Assembly: GCA_963732335.1 (NCBI GenBank) | Contig: CAVSZO010000037.1 | Span: forward strand, 1 to 64,000 | DNA: 64,000 bases | Origin: Desertimonas sp963732335 | GTDB lineage: Bacteria; Actinomycetota; Acidimicrobiia; Acidimicrobiales; Ilumatobacteraceae | Reading direction: 5' to 3' | In this document: positions 28,304 through 38,443 of the stretch, piece after piece | Layout: each line of letters opens with the position of its first letter | How positions within the stretch are numbered: the first letter of the stretch is position 1 | Notes under the pieces: generated by a model | Seen by the model: the letters and a program-made list of their open reading frames with translations, nothing else | What the model was told of the DNA's origin: nothing | Database searches by the model: none | Translations under genes and position numbers: made by a program

Positions 28304-28378
28304 AAGTCAAGAAAAACCACCAAAATCGACCACGAATCACCGCCATCGCACAGCTGATCTGATCGATTTTGTTGACTT
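28304..28378. promoter_or_regulatory. DeoR-type divergent operator region
   Basis: AAGTCAA (28304-28310) and TTGACTT (28372-28378) form a perfect inverted pair, and CAAAATCGA (28321-28329) faces TCGATTTTG (28363-28371). The right arm TCGATTTTGTTGACTT and the reverse of the left arm TGGTTTTTCTTGACTT are clearly related boxes. The region is AT-rich and lies between the leftward transporter operon and the rightward DeoR-lacZ operon. DeoR proteins bind such T-rich repeats; co-regulation of both sides is inferred. Confidence 0.7.
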
Positions 28379-28409
28379 CCGGCGCTTCGCCAGCCGATAG
28401 TTGCTAGCG

Positions 28410-29250
28410 ATGGCAGACGCCGACGTCGACGAGGGCTCGTCGCCCGCGGGTCGCCGCGTCCTGGCCCGCCGCCGGCGCGAGCTGATCGCCGCCCACGTCC
28501 AGCGTCACGGCTCGGTGCGGGTCAAGGAGCTGACGACCGAGCTCGGCGTCAGCGACATGACGATCCGGCGCGATCTGGAGACGCTGACGCGAGCAGGGCC
28601 TGCTCACCAAGGTGCACGGCGGCGCCATGCTCACCGGCGATCTCCCGGCGACGACGCTCGAGCCGGGCTTCCTCGCCAAGTCATTGGAGCAGACGAGCGA
28701 GAAGGAGGCCATCGCCGCCGGCGCCGCCGCCCTCGTGCGGCCGGGAACGGCGATCGGGCTGACCGCCGGCACGACAACGTGGCACCTGGCGACGCATCTC
28801 GTCGACGTCGCCGATCTCGTCGTGATCACCAACTCGATCCGCATCTTCGAGACGTTGCTGGCCCACGACCGTCCGCACCGCAACGTGATGTTGATCGGCG
28901 GCATCCGCACGCCGTCGGACGCTCTCGTCGGGCCGCTGGCGGTGCAGGCGCTGGCTGCGCTGCACCTCGACCAGGTGTTCCTCGGCGTCCACGGGATGAC
29001 CGAGCGGACGGGCTACACGACGCCCAACCTGCTCGAGGCCGACACCAACCGGGCGTTCGTCGAGGCGTCGCAGCGCCTCATCGTCGTCGCCGACCACTCG
29101 AAGTGGAACACCGTGGGGTTGGCGAGCATCGCCCCGCTCGATGCCGCCGACACGGTGGTCACGGACGACGGGCTCGACCCAGCCGCGATCGAGCGCTTGC
29201 GCACCCACGTCGACGACGTCGTCGTCTGCCCCTCGAACTGGGCGTCGTGA
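28410..29250 (+). CDS. DeoR-family sugar regulator (one frameshift)
   Basis: The N-terminal winged helix (VKELTTELGVSDMTIRRDLE) is in one frame and the sensor domain (GTAIGLTAGTTTWHLATHLV; NVMLIGGIRTPSDALVGPLA; FVEASQRLIVVADHSKWNTV) in another, joined near 28598 inside TRAG/LLTKVHGGAML. The sensor keeps the phosphosugar-isomerase-like GTTT and HSKW motifs, so a phosphorylated sugar effector is likely. The stop overlaps the lacZ start (GTGA). Confidence 0.9.
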
Positions 29251-32200
29251 GTCTCGGAATCGAGATCGTCGGCGCCCAGATCGCCAGATGGGTCGGCGAC
29301 CCGGCGGCGACCGGTCTCGGTCGGCTGCCGATGGCGCCGGGGCTGGCGCCGTACGACGACATCGACGCCGCGGTGGCCGGCGATGCCGTCGCCGTGGGTG
29401 CGGTCGCTCGACGGGCCGTGGCAGTTCAGGCTGCGCGGCTCGCCGGCCGACGGTCGAGGCCGGCGACGTCGCCGGCTCGATCGGCCGACGGGTGGGACGA
29501 GGTCGCCGTCCCCTCCAGCTGGGTGCTGCCCGCCGACGGCAGCCACGACCGTGGCGCGCCGATCTACCTCAACGTGCGCATGCCGTTCGCCCTGCAGGCG
29601 CCGCACGTCCCGGCCGACAACCCGACCGGCGTCTACCGGCGGGAGTTCTCGCTGCCCGCCGCGTGGCGTCGTCGGCGCACGCTGTTGCGGGTCGGTTCGG
29701 CGAACTCGATGGGCTTCGTGTGGGTCAACGGCTCGTTCGTCGGGTTCGGCACCGACAGCCACCTCCCGTCGACGTACGACATCACCGACCACCTACGCCG
29801 CGGGGCGAACACGGTGTGCATCGCCGTGCCGCGGTGGAGCGCGGCGACGTGGGTGGAGGACCAGGACCAGTGGTGGATGCCCGGGCTGCACCGCAGCGTC
29901 GAGCTCGTGTCGGTGCCCACGGTCGCCCTCGCCGACACGGCGACGGTGCCCGGGCTCGAGCCCGACGGCACCACCGGAACGCTCGACCTCGACGTCAGTG
30001 TCGATGTGGCCGGCCCGGCCGAGCCCGGTCCGCTGACCGTCGAGGTCGTAGTCACCGACCCGATCGGCCGCCGCCGTCGCCGCCCGCTCGCCACGACGGG
30101 TCTCGTCGACGTTCCGCGCTGGGCGCCGCGCCACCCTGGCGACGAGCACGCCATCGCCTACACCTGGCCCGGTCACCGGGTGATCGAGCGCCTGCGCGTG
30201 CCTGGTGTCGAGGCGTGGAACCACGAGAGGCCGCGGCGCTACCGCGTTGCCATCATCCTCCGCGACGGCGATGGAACGGTCGTCGACGTGCGCGCTCGCT
30301 GGGTCGGGTTCCGGCGCATCGAGCTGGCCGACCGTGCACTGCTCATCAACGGCGTGCCGGTCGTGATCAACGGCGTCAACCACCACGACATCAACCCCGA
30401 CCGCGGCCCGGCGACGACCGTCGAGGACACGCGGCGCGACCTCGAGCTGATGAAGCGCCACCACGTCAACGCCGTCCGCACGTCGCACTACCCGAAGGAC
30501 GAGTCGTTCTACGACCTGTGCGACGAGCTCGGGCTGTACGTCGTCGACGAGGCCGACATCGAGACGCATGGCCGCTGGCGGGCGACGAGCGACGACCCGG
30601 CGTACGCCGCGGCGTTCCTCGAACGGGGGATGCGCATGGTGTTGCGTGACCGGTCTCATCCGTGCGTCATCGCCTGGTCGCTCGGCAACGAGTCGGGCTA
30701 TGGGCCGTCGCACGACGCGATGGCCGGCGTGGATCCGCCGCGTCGACCCGTCGCGGGCGCTGCACTACGAGGGCGGGTTCAGCCGCGACCTCGACGCGGC
30801 CAGCCCGGTGTCCGACGTGGTGTGCCCGATGTACGCCTCCGTCGAACGGATCGTCCGGTGGTCGGTGGACGGCCGCGATCGCCGCCCGCTGATCCTGTGC
30901 GAGTACAACCACGCGATGGGTCAGGCGGGCGGCCTCGCCGACTACTGGGCGGTGTTCGGCGACGTCGAGGGACTGCAGGGCGGGTTCGTCTGGGAGTGGG
31001 CCGATCATGGCCTGCGCCGGCGAGAGGCGGACGGCACGGAGTGGATCGCCTACGGCGGTGACTTCGGGGAGGCCGAGCACGACGGCAACTTCGTGTGCGA
31101 CGGCCTTGGTCTCGGCCGACCGTGAGCCGCACCCGCTGCTCGCCGAGCTGGCCGCCCTCACCCAACCGGTCGCCGTCGAGATGGTCGGCCGCGGCCGGTT
31201 GCGAGTGAGCAACCGGCGCTGGTTCACCGACCTCGCCGACCTCGATGCCAGGTGGGAGCTGATCGTCGATGGTCGGCGGGTGGGACGGGGTCGTTTCGAG
31301 GTGCCAGCGATCGGTCCGCAGTCGTCGGCGGTCGTGCCGATGCCGGCGCCGCCCGATGCCGCCGGCCCGGGGCGGGCGACGCTGGTCGTGCGGTTCACAC
31401 CCCGCCGCCGTCGCCGCCTGGGCGCCGCCGGGTTGGGTGGCGTCGGAGACGTCGATCGATCTCGGACTGCGTGACGGCGACCGTCGGTCGTCGCCGCGTC
31501 GCCGCCGCCAGGTGGACATCGCCGTTTCCGGGGACGGCGTCGTCGCCAGTGATGTCGTGATCGGGTGGCCGGCACTTTCGCTGTGGCGGGCGCCGACCGA
31601 CAACGACGACCCGCCGGGGGAGTGGCGGGCGACGACCCCTGCGGCGCGATGGCGCGCCGACGGGCTCGATCGGATCGTCGAGACGGGGTCGGAGACCCGC
31701 CGGCGCGGTGGCCGGGCGATGACTCGGCTCGTCAGCTACAAGACCGGCACAGGTCAGCCGATCGAGCATCGGCAGCGGATCGAGGTCGTCGATGGGGCGG
31801 CACGGATCAGCGAGGTGGTCAACGTCGACAAGTCGCTGCGCGATCTGCCGCGCGTCGGAGTGGCGTTCGAGCTGCCCGGTCGAGTTCGACCGGCTCACCT
31901 GGCTCGGCCTCGGGCCGGGCGACTCGTATCCCGATCGGCGGGCGGCGGTCCGGTTCGGCCGCTGGGAGGCGGTCGTCGGCGAGCTCGTCGTCCCGTTCGT
32001 GCGGCCGCAGGAGTACGGGTTGCACCTCGACACTGAGTGGTTCCAGCTGGCCTCGCCGACGATCACGCTGCTCGTCCACGGCGACCGACCGCTGGCGTTC
32101 TCGGCGCTGCCGCACTCCGTGGTGGAGCTGGAGGGCGCGACGCACGCCCACCTGCTGCCAACGCCAACCGCCACGCACGTCCATATCGACGTTGCCCATC

Positions 32201-32307
32201 GAGGGCTCGGCACCGCGGCATGCGGGCCGGACACGCATCCGCGCCACCTCGTCGCCGGCGGCACTTATCGCTTCACGTGGACGGTCGGTCTAGGGTCGAA
32301 GTCATGA
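29247..32307 (+). CDS. lacZ: GH2 beta-galactosidase (several frameshifts)
   Basis: About 1,020 residues, the size of LacZ. Jelly-roll domain: RSLDGPWQFRLRG and DQWWMPGLHRSVELVSVPTV. Barrel: RALLINGVPVVINGVNHHDI, acid/base Glu in AWSLGNESGYGPSHD, nucleophile Glu in LILCEYNHAMGQAGGLADYW, and VWEWADHGL. C-terminal beta-sandwich: ALSLWRAPTDNDD and RLTWLGLGPGDSYPDRRAA. Frame changes are near 29395, 29450, 30730, 31110, 31400 and 31880. GTG 29247 overlaps the DeoR stop and the lacZ stop overlaps the next start, so the operon is coupled. Confidence 0.92.
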
Positions 32308-33190
32308 TCGAACGAGCCGTATTCGGGCGAACCGGTCACCTCAGTAGCCGGGTGATCTTCGGCGGCGCCGCTCTGTCCACCGCCAGCCAGGAGGAGGCCG
32401 ATCCGCGTGCTCGACGTGCTTCTCGAGTTCGGCGTCAACCACTGGGACACCGCCGCCGGCTACGGCGGCGCCGAGGATCGCATGAAGCCGTGGCTGGCGG
32501 CCCACCGTGACGACGTGTTCCTCGCCACCAAGACCGGTGACTGGGACGGGCGACGCCGCGCGGGCGAGCCTCGAGCGCTCGCTCGAGCGGATGGGGGTCG
32601 ACCACGTCGACCTGATCCAGCTGCACAACCTCGTCGAGGAGGACGACTGGCAGACGGCGCACGGCCCGGGCGGGGCGCTCGAGGCGCTCGTGCGGGCCCG
32701 TGACGAGGGGTTGACCCGCTTCATCGGCGTCACCGGCCACGGCGTGCGCATCGCCGCGATGCACGCCCGCAGCCTGGAGCGGTTCGACTACGACTCGGTG
32801 TTGCTGCCCTACAACTTCGTCCAGCTCGAGGATGCGCAGTACCGGGCGGACGTCGAGCACCTGCTCGGTGTGTGCGCCGAGCGGCGGGTGGCGGTGCAGG
32901 CGATCAAGGCAGTCGCCCGCCGGCGCTGGGCCGACGAGGCGACCGAGTCCGCGAGCGATCGTGGTACGAGCCGTTGCCGCCCGGTGACGCCCTCGAGCGC
33001 GCCGTGCGCTTCGTCCTCGACCGCGAGCAGCTGTTCCTGCTGTCCAGCAGCGACACGACGGTGCTCCGGGCGATCCTCACCGCCGCCTCGACTCCCGGCG
33101 AGCCGCCCACCGCCGACGCAGCTGCGCGCCGACGTCGCCGCCGCCGACATGCAGCCGCTGTTCGACGGCGCCGACCTCGAACGCATCTGA
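32304..33190 (+). CDS. Aldo/keto reductase (frameshifted)
   Basis: NAD(P)H-linked reductase of the AKR family. Starts MIERAVFGRTGHLSSRVIFG; catalytic Tyr region NHWDTAAGYGGAEDRM; catalytic His region HVDLIQLHNLVEEDDWQ; FIGVTGHGVRIAAMHARSLE. Frame changes near 32400, 32555, 32945 and 33115 separate these pieces. ATG 32304 overlaps the lacZ stop (ATGA). In this operon it may oxidise or reduce galactose or a galactoside, but the substrate is not shown by sequence. Confidence 0.86.
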
Positions 33191-33296
33191 CCGCCACTGC
33201 CCACTCCGGGCGCGCGAAGCGGCCAGATCTGACCGGCTGTCGCGGGTGGAGTCGCCGCGTTCGGTTTTGGCTGTCGCTGGCGCCTCAGCGGCGAGT

Positions 33297-34233
33297 GATG
33301 GGACATCGGCGCGAGCTGGCCATGGCTGCTCCGTGCGCATTCGGCGTCGTGACCAGCCGACAGATGCTCGCAGCCGGCGTGTCGCGCGCGGATCACGCCG
33401 GTCGGCACGGTTGCGGCCGCCGTGCCGACGTCGTACTGCCCGGCGTGCTCGACGATCGAGTCGCAGCATCCGACCAGGCGATGTCGAGAGCTGGGCGATG
33501 GCCGACCAGTTGCACGTCGGGCCCGCGGTGCGCTGAGCGGTCCCACGGCCGCCCGGATCTACGGTCATGCGCAGCATGCTCGATGCAGCGCATCTGGGCC
33601 GTGCTCCGAACGCCGGCCACCCGTGGCCGCCGGTCGATTGGCTGACGCCGGACCGCGGCCCCGATGCCTGCTCGCAGGGCCGAACGCCATTAGCGGCGTG
33701 ATCCGTCGCGAGCTGCCGCCCCCGCACCATGCTGCTGTCGCTCGCAGCGCTGTTCAACGACACCGCTCGCGAGCGTGAGCAGCGTCGAGGACGCGTGGCA
33801 CCTCAGACTGATCACACCGACGGTGCGAGGCGTGATGGACCGGCGATGACCGTCGGCGATGCGTCGGGCGTCGCCGGCTCGACAGCTGGCTCGACGCCGG
33901 TGTTGGTCGACCGATGCCAGAGTCGGCGTCGAGGTTGACGTCGTGCAGGCCCTGCGGCGCGCCGGCTTCCGGAGCCGACGCGAGCGCCCGACGCGTCGAC
34001 GTACAGCTGGACGGCAGATCGCCCGGCTCTCGGACATCGCCTGGCCTCGACGTCCTGCTCGCAGTATCGAGCCGGGCCACTCGTAGTGGCACGGTGGTGA
34101 CTGCGGGTACGGGCGACATCGCCCGCGATCGGGCGTGCGGGCTCGTCGGCTGGCACGTCATGCGCTACGACGAGGAGGCACGTGCCGATCTGGCTGGCCT
34201 CGCACGCCGAGCGTCGCCGAGATCGCACAGTAG
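33297..34233 (+). pseudogene. AbiEi-like winged-helix/DUF559 nuclease-type gene, badly broken
   Basis: Fragments in several frames match the two-part AbiEi-like/DUF559 proteins common in actinobacteria: N-terminal FGVVTSRQMLAAGVSR, and a C-terminal restriction-like fold with GWHVMRYDEEARADLAGL and, after a shift, VAEIAQ followed by TAG at 34231. The middle cannot be joined confidently; at least five frame changes are needed. Family members are toxin-antitoxin or Vsr/DUF559-nuclease-like proteins of uncertain function. Real decay and sequence error cannot be separated here. Confidence 0.5.
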
Positions 34234-34295
34234 GCGCAGTCATCACCTCCGGCCACTGGGCACTCCACCAGCGCGAGGAAGTGCCAGATCGGCAC
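34182..34295. repeat. 13-bp perfect inverted repeat around the end of the DUF559 gene
   Basis: GTGCCGATCTGGC at 34182-34194 is exactly inverted at 34283-34295 (GCCAGATCGGCAC), with 88 bases between. The left arm is inside the coding end of the broken nuclease gene and the right arm lies beyond its stop. A very long-loop terminator, an element end or a chance local inversion are possible. Confidence 0.5.
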
Positions 34296-34344
34296 GCTTC
34301 GGCCGTCTGGTCGGCAGCTCAGGACGCCCAGATCGGCGGGCGGG

Positions 34345-34971
34345 TTACCAGCCCCGCGCCACCCACTCGTCGAGGTGGGGACGCTCGGCGCCGATCGTGG
34401 TGTCGACGCCGTGGCCGGGGAGCACGATCGTGGTGTCCGGGAACGTGAACAGGCGGCTGGTGATCGACTCGATGATCGTGTCGAAGTCGGCGTCGGGGAA
34501 CGACGTGTTGCCGGGTCCGCCCGGGAACAACGTGTCGCCGGTGAACAGCAGCGGGGTGCCCTCGACGTGGAACGAGATCGAGCCGGGCGTGTGGCCGGGG
34601 TTGTGGATCGCGTGCAGGCGCAAACGCCCGACGTCGATCACCTCGGCGTCGTCGAGGAACACGTCGTAGCCGACGTCGGCGAGCTTGGGGGCGTCGAGCT
34701 TGGTGACGGCAACCTCGTACCCGGCCTCGCGGATCGCTGGGACGGCCTGGATGTGGTCCCAGTGCCCGTGGGTCTCGAGCACCCGCCGCACCCCGAGGCG
34801 CTGGCACAGCTCGAGCAGCTGCTCGTGCTCGTTGGCGGCGTCGATCAACGCCGCGTCACCGGTGCGCCGGCAGCGCACGACGAACACGTTGTTGTCGTAC
34901 GGGCCGACGACCACCCGGTGCACCTCGACGTCTGCGTTCACCCAGTGCAGCGTCGTCGATGGCTCTGGCAT
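34345..34971 (-). CDS. Metallo-beta-lactamase-fold hydrolase (glyoxalase II-like)
   Basis: About 208 residues with the metal-binding motif THGHWDHIQAVPAI, the later His in HNPGHTPGSISFHVEG, the bridging Asp in LFTGDTLFPGG and the last His in TTIVLPGHGVDTTIG. The layout matches small thioesterase/glyoxalase II-type proteins. ATG 34971 is chosen; ATG 35004 also fits but overlaps the upstream gene by 23 bases. Substrate probably a glutathione- or mycothiol-like thioester; not proven. Confidence 0.88.
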   Translation of the reverse strand: MPEPSTTLHWVNADVEVHRVVVGPYDNNVFVVRCRRTGDAALIDAANEHEQLLELCQRLGVRRVLETHGHWDHIQAVPAIREAGYEVAVTKLDAPKLADVGYDVFLDDAEVIDVGRLRLHAIHNPGHTPGSISFHVEGTPLLFTGDTLFPGGPGNTSFPDADFDTIIESITSRLFTFPDTTIVLPGHGVDTTIGAERPHLDEWVARGW

Positions 34972-34981
34972 GGTCGGAGGG

Positions 34982-36013
34982 TCACTCACGAGACTGACCG
35001 TCATCCTCGGCGTCGACCCGGGTGTCGCCTCGCCGGTCGACCGCGATGTCGCTCCGGCGCTCGGCGAACTCGCGGCGGCGCAGCATGACCAGGATGTCCG
35101 ACGTCGTCTTGCGCTGGGCCGCCTGGATGTCGGCGAGGAATCCGAGGACGAGCAGCTGGGCGGCCATGATCAGGCACACGGCGGCGCCGACGAGGCTCGG
35201 CACGCGGCTGGCGTCGTCGCCGTCGAAGCGCAGCACGAACCAGCGCACGACGAGGACGATGCCGGCCACCCCGGGGATCGCCGCCAGCCAGGCGAAGAAG
35301 CGCAGCGGTCGGTAGCGGGCGTAGCTGCGGATGATCGTCGGGATCGACTTGCGCACGTAGTCGAACGAGCTCTTGACGAGTCGTGACGGCCGCGACTGCG
35401 GGTTGACGCGGATCGGCACGGCCTTCAGCTTGAGACCCTCGGCGCCGACCTGGATGATCGTCTCCAGCGTGTACGTGTACTGGCCGTGCACCTGCAGGCG
35501 CAGCGCCGCCTCCCGGGAGAACGCCCGGAACCCGCTCGTCGCGTCGCGCACCTCGGTCCCGGAGAGCACCCTGACGGCGTGCGTGCCGACGTGTTGCAGG
35601 GCCTTCTTGATCGGCGAGAACGTCGAGATCGAACTGAGCGGGCGAGTGCCGACGACGACATCGGCACTTCCCTCGAGCACCGGGGCGACGAGCTTGCCGA
35701 TGTCAGCACCGAAGTACTGGTTGTCGGCGTCGGTGTTGACGATCACGTCGGCGCCGGCCCGCAGACTCGCCTCGATCCCGGTCATGAACGCCCGCGCCAG
35801 GCCACGGTTGACGTCGTGGCTGACGACGTGGTGCACCCCGCACTGCCGAGCAACCTCCACCGTGCGGTCGGTGCTGCCGTCGTCGACCACGAGCAGTTCG
35901 ATGACGTCGACGCCGGGGAGCGACCGTGGCAGGTCGGCGATCGTGCCCGGCAGCGTCTCCTCCTCGTTGAAGCAGGGGATCTGGATGATCAGCTTGACGG
36001 GCGCGGCCGGCAT
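34982..36013 (-). CDS. GT2 glycosyltransferase with two C-terminal membrane helices
   Basis: 343 residues. GT-A fold of family GT2: KLIIQIPCFNEEETLPGTIA, LLVVDDGSTDRTVEVARQ, DVIVNTDADNQYFGADIGKL (DxD) and SGFRAFSREAALRLQVHGQY. Two helices follow (ARYRPLRFFAWLAAIPGVAG to RWFV; GAAVCLIMAAQLLVLGFLAD). This is the polyprenyl-phosphate-sugar synthase type acting at the inner membrane face. The tail is charged. It may belong with the surface polymer genes to the right although 7 kb away. Confidence 0.9.
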   Translation of the reverse strand: MPAAPVKLIIQIPCFNEEETLPGTIADLPRSLPGVDVIELLVVDDGSTDRTVEVARQCGVHHVVSHDVNRGLARAFMTGIEASLRAGADVIVNTDADNQYFGADIGKLVAPVLEGSADVVVGTRPLSSISTFSPIKKALQHVGTHAVRVLSGTEVRDATSGFRAFSREAALRLQVHGQYTYTLETIIQVGAEGLKLKAVPIRVNPQSRPSRLVKSSFDYVRKSIPTIIRSYARYRPLRFFAWLAAIPGVAGIVLVVRWFVLRFDGDDASRVPSLVGAAVCLIMAAQLLVLGFLADIQAAQRKTTSDILVMLRRREFAERRSDIAVDRRGDTRVDAEDDGQSRE

Positions 36014-36032
36014 CGGGCGAGAGGCTAGCCAC

Positions 36033-36067
36033 AGCGTCCGCCGATGGACCGGCCACCGGCGGACGCT
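36033..36067. promoter_or_regulatory. 11-bp perfect inverted repeat in a divergent gap
   Basis: AGCGTCCGCCG (36033-36043) and CGGCGGACGCT (36057-36067) flank a 13-base spacer, 19 bases before the GT2 start (36013) and about 107 before cysD. Being between divergent genes, an operator is more likely than a terminator. No regulator is encoded beside it. Confidence 0.5.
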
Positions 36068-36173
36068 CCCGCCCGGTCGTGAGCGCGATCGCCGGCGTGC
36101 TTAGGGTTCCATGGACGCCCTCGATGCGAAACTCTGATTCGCGGAAGCGGCGCGTCGGTAGCCTGCTCCACGC

Positions 36174-37093
36174 GTGCCACGTCACCAGGGTGCGGTTGCC
36201 GGTTCGACGGGACTGCTGGAGAGCGAGTCGATCACGATCATCCGCGAGGTCGCCGCCGAGTTCGAGCGGCCGGTGCTGTTGTTCTCCGGGGGCAAGGACT
36301 CGGTCGTGATGTTGCATCTCGCGGTGCGGGCGTTCCATCCGGCGCGTCTGCCGTTTCCGGTGATGCACGTCGACACCGGACACAACTTCGACGAGGTCAT
36401 CGAGTTCCGCGACCGGATGGTCGAGCGGTTCGGCGTCGAGCTGGTCGTGGCCTCGGTGCAGCAGTCGATCGACCGCGGTCGGGTGCGCGAGCACGCCGGT
36501 CCACGGGCGAGCCGCAATGTGTTGCAGACGGTCACTTTGCTCGATGCCATCGCCGAGCACCGCTTCGATGCAGTGCTCGGCGGCGCCCGCCGCGACGAGG
36601 AGCGGGCTCGGGCGAAGGAGCGGGTGTACTCGCACCGCGACGAGTTCGGCCAGTGGGATCCGCAGAACCAGCGGCCCGAGCTGTGGCAGCTGTACAACGC
36701 TCGCCACCGCCGCGGCGAGCACCTGCGGGTGTTCCCGCTCTCCAATTGGACGGAGCTCGACATCTGGCGATTCATCGAAGCGAACGACATCGAGCTGCCG
36801 TCGCTGTACTTCGCCCATCGCCGGGAGGTGTTCGAGCGCGACGGCATGTTGATGGCGGTCAACCCTCACGTCCGCGCTGCTCGACGGTGAGGAGACGTTC
36901 AGCGAGACGGTGCGCTTCCGCACGATCGGGGACGCCACGTGCACGGCGGCCGTCCGTTCGGCGGCGACGACCGTCGCTGACGTCGTCGCCGAGACGGCTG
37001 TGGCGCGGATCACCGAGCGCGGCGCCGACCCGGGCCGACGACCGCATCTCGGAGGCCGGGATGGAGGACCGCAAGCGGGAGGGCTATTTCTGA
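36174..37093 (+). CDS. cysD: Sulfate adenylyltransferase small subunit CysD (two frameshifts)
   Basis: PP-loop ATP pyrophosphatase motif PVLLFSGGKDSVVMLHLAVR (about residues 31-50), FPVMHVDTGHNFDEVIEFRD, and VLGGARRDEERARAKERVYS. The tail (LLDGEETFSETVRFRTIGDA to ISEAGMEDRKREGYF) is in other frames, with breaks near 36878 and 37030. With CysN it makes adenosine phosphosulfate from sulfate and ATP. GTG 36174 is the start; the stop touches the CysN start region. Confidence 0.93.
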
Positions 37094-37099
37094 TGAGGC

Positions 37100-38360
37100 G
37101 TGTCGGCGCCGTTGCGCTTCGCCACCGTCGGCTCCGTCGACGACGGCAAGTCGACCCTGATCGGGCGGCTGCTGTACGACTCGAAGTCGATCTTCGAGGA
37201 CCAACTGGAGCACGTCACCGCCGTGAGCAAGCGCCGCGGCGACGACTACGTCGACCTCGCCCTGTTGACCGACGGGCTGCGCGCCGAGCGGGAGCAGGGG
37301 ATCACGATCGACGTCGCCTACCGCTACTTCTCCACGCCGGCCCGCGACTTCATCATCGCCGACTGCCCCGGCCACATTCAGTACACGCGCAACATGATCA
37401 GCGGCGCGTCAACGGCTGATCTCGCCATCGTCCTCGTCGACGCCCGCAAGGGCGTCCTCGAGCAGACCCGCCGGCACAGCCTGTTGGTGTCACTGCTCGG
37501 CGTGCCCCACCTGGTGATCTGCGTCAACAAGATGGACCTCGTCGCCCACAGCGAAGAGCGTTTCGACGAGATTCGCGCCGAGTTCTCCGAGTTCGCCGGG
37601 ACCCTCGAGTTGCACGACGTGACGTTCATCCCGGTGTCGGCGCTGAACGGCGACAACATCGTCGACCGCTCCGCCGAGATGGGCTGGTACGAGGGCCCGA
37701 CCCTGCTCCATCACCTCGAGACCGTGTACGTCTCCAGCGACCACAACCTGATCGACGTGCGGTTCCCCGTGCAGTACGTGATCCGGCCGATCAGCACCAG
37801 CCACCACGACTACCGCGGCTACGCCGGGCAGGTCGCCGCCGGGCGCCTGCGCCCTGGCGACGAGGTCGTCGTGCTGCCGAGCGGGATGACGTCGACGATC
37901 GCGTCGATCGACACGTTCGACGGGCCGCTCGAGGAGGCCCGCCCGCCGCAGGCCGTCGTGGTGACCCTCGCCGACGACGTCGACATCACCCGCGGCGACA
38001 TGATCTGCCGGGTCCACAACCAGCCGATCCCCAGCCAGGACATCGACGCGATGATCGCCTGGATGGACTCCACGGTGTCCCTGCAGCCGCGCCAGATCTA
38101 CCGGCTCAAGCACACCACGCGAACGGTGCGGGCGATGGTCACCGACGTGCTGTACCGCCTCGACGTCTCGACGATGCACCGCGACCTCGACGCCCAGTCA
38201 CTCACGCTCAACGAGGTCGGACGGGTCACGTTGCGGACGATGGCCCCGATCTTCGCCGACGACTACCGGCGCAACCGCAACACGGGCAGCTTCATCCTCA
38301 TCGACGAGTCGACCAACCAGACCGTCGCCGGCGGGATGATCCGCACCCAAGCTCGGCTGA
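37100..38360 (+). CDS. cysN: Sulfate adenylyltransferase GTPase subunit CysN
   Basis: EF-Tu-like GTPase: G1 GSVDDGKSTLIGRLLYDSKS, G3 DCPGHIQYTRNMISGA, G4 NKMDLV. About 420 residues to FILIDESTNQTVAGGMI, where CysN normally ends. As given, the frame runs on through repeat copy C to 38515; a one-base shift near 38340 would stop it at 38360, which I prefer. There is no CysC kinase domain. GTG 37100 is in frame; ATG 37093, overlapping the cysD stop, would need one base removed. Confidence 0.92.
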
Positions 38361-38377
38361 CGCGACCCGGCTCCTCT

Positions 38378-38443
38378 CGATTGGAGTGTTTCCTGCGATG
38401 GAGTGTCACGTGCCGGGAATCTCGGCAGGTGACACTCCGATCG
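38378..38443. repeat. Dispersed hairpin repeat, copy C
   Basis: 66 bp. Outer arms CGATTGGAGTG / CACTCCGATCG pair with one mismatch. An inner 16-bp stem (38400-38415 with 38423-38438, one mismatch) closes a 7-base loop. It lies between the convergent cysN and vapC genes, and the last dozen codons of vapC are made of it. Closest to copy A in sequence. Confidence 0.8.

Noticed and set aside
28401..31061. A DeoR-beta-galactosidase fusion protein
   Set aside because: The DeoR sensor domain and the end of LacZ are in other frames; the fusion exists only because of a frameshift near 28598.
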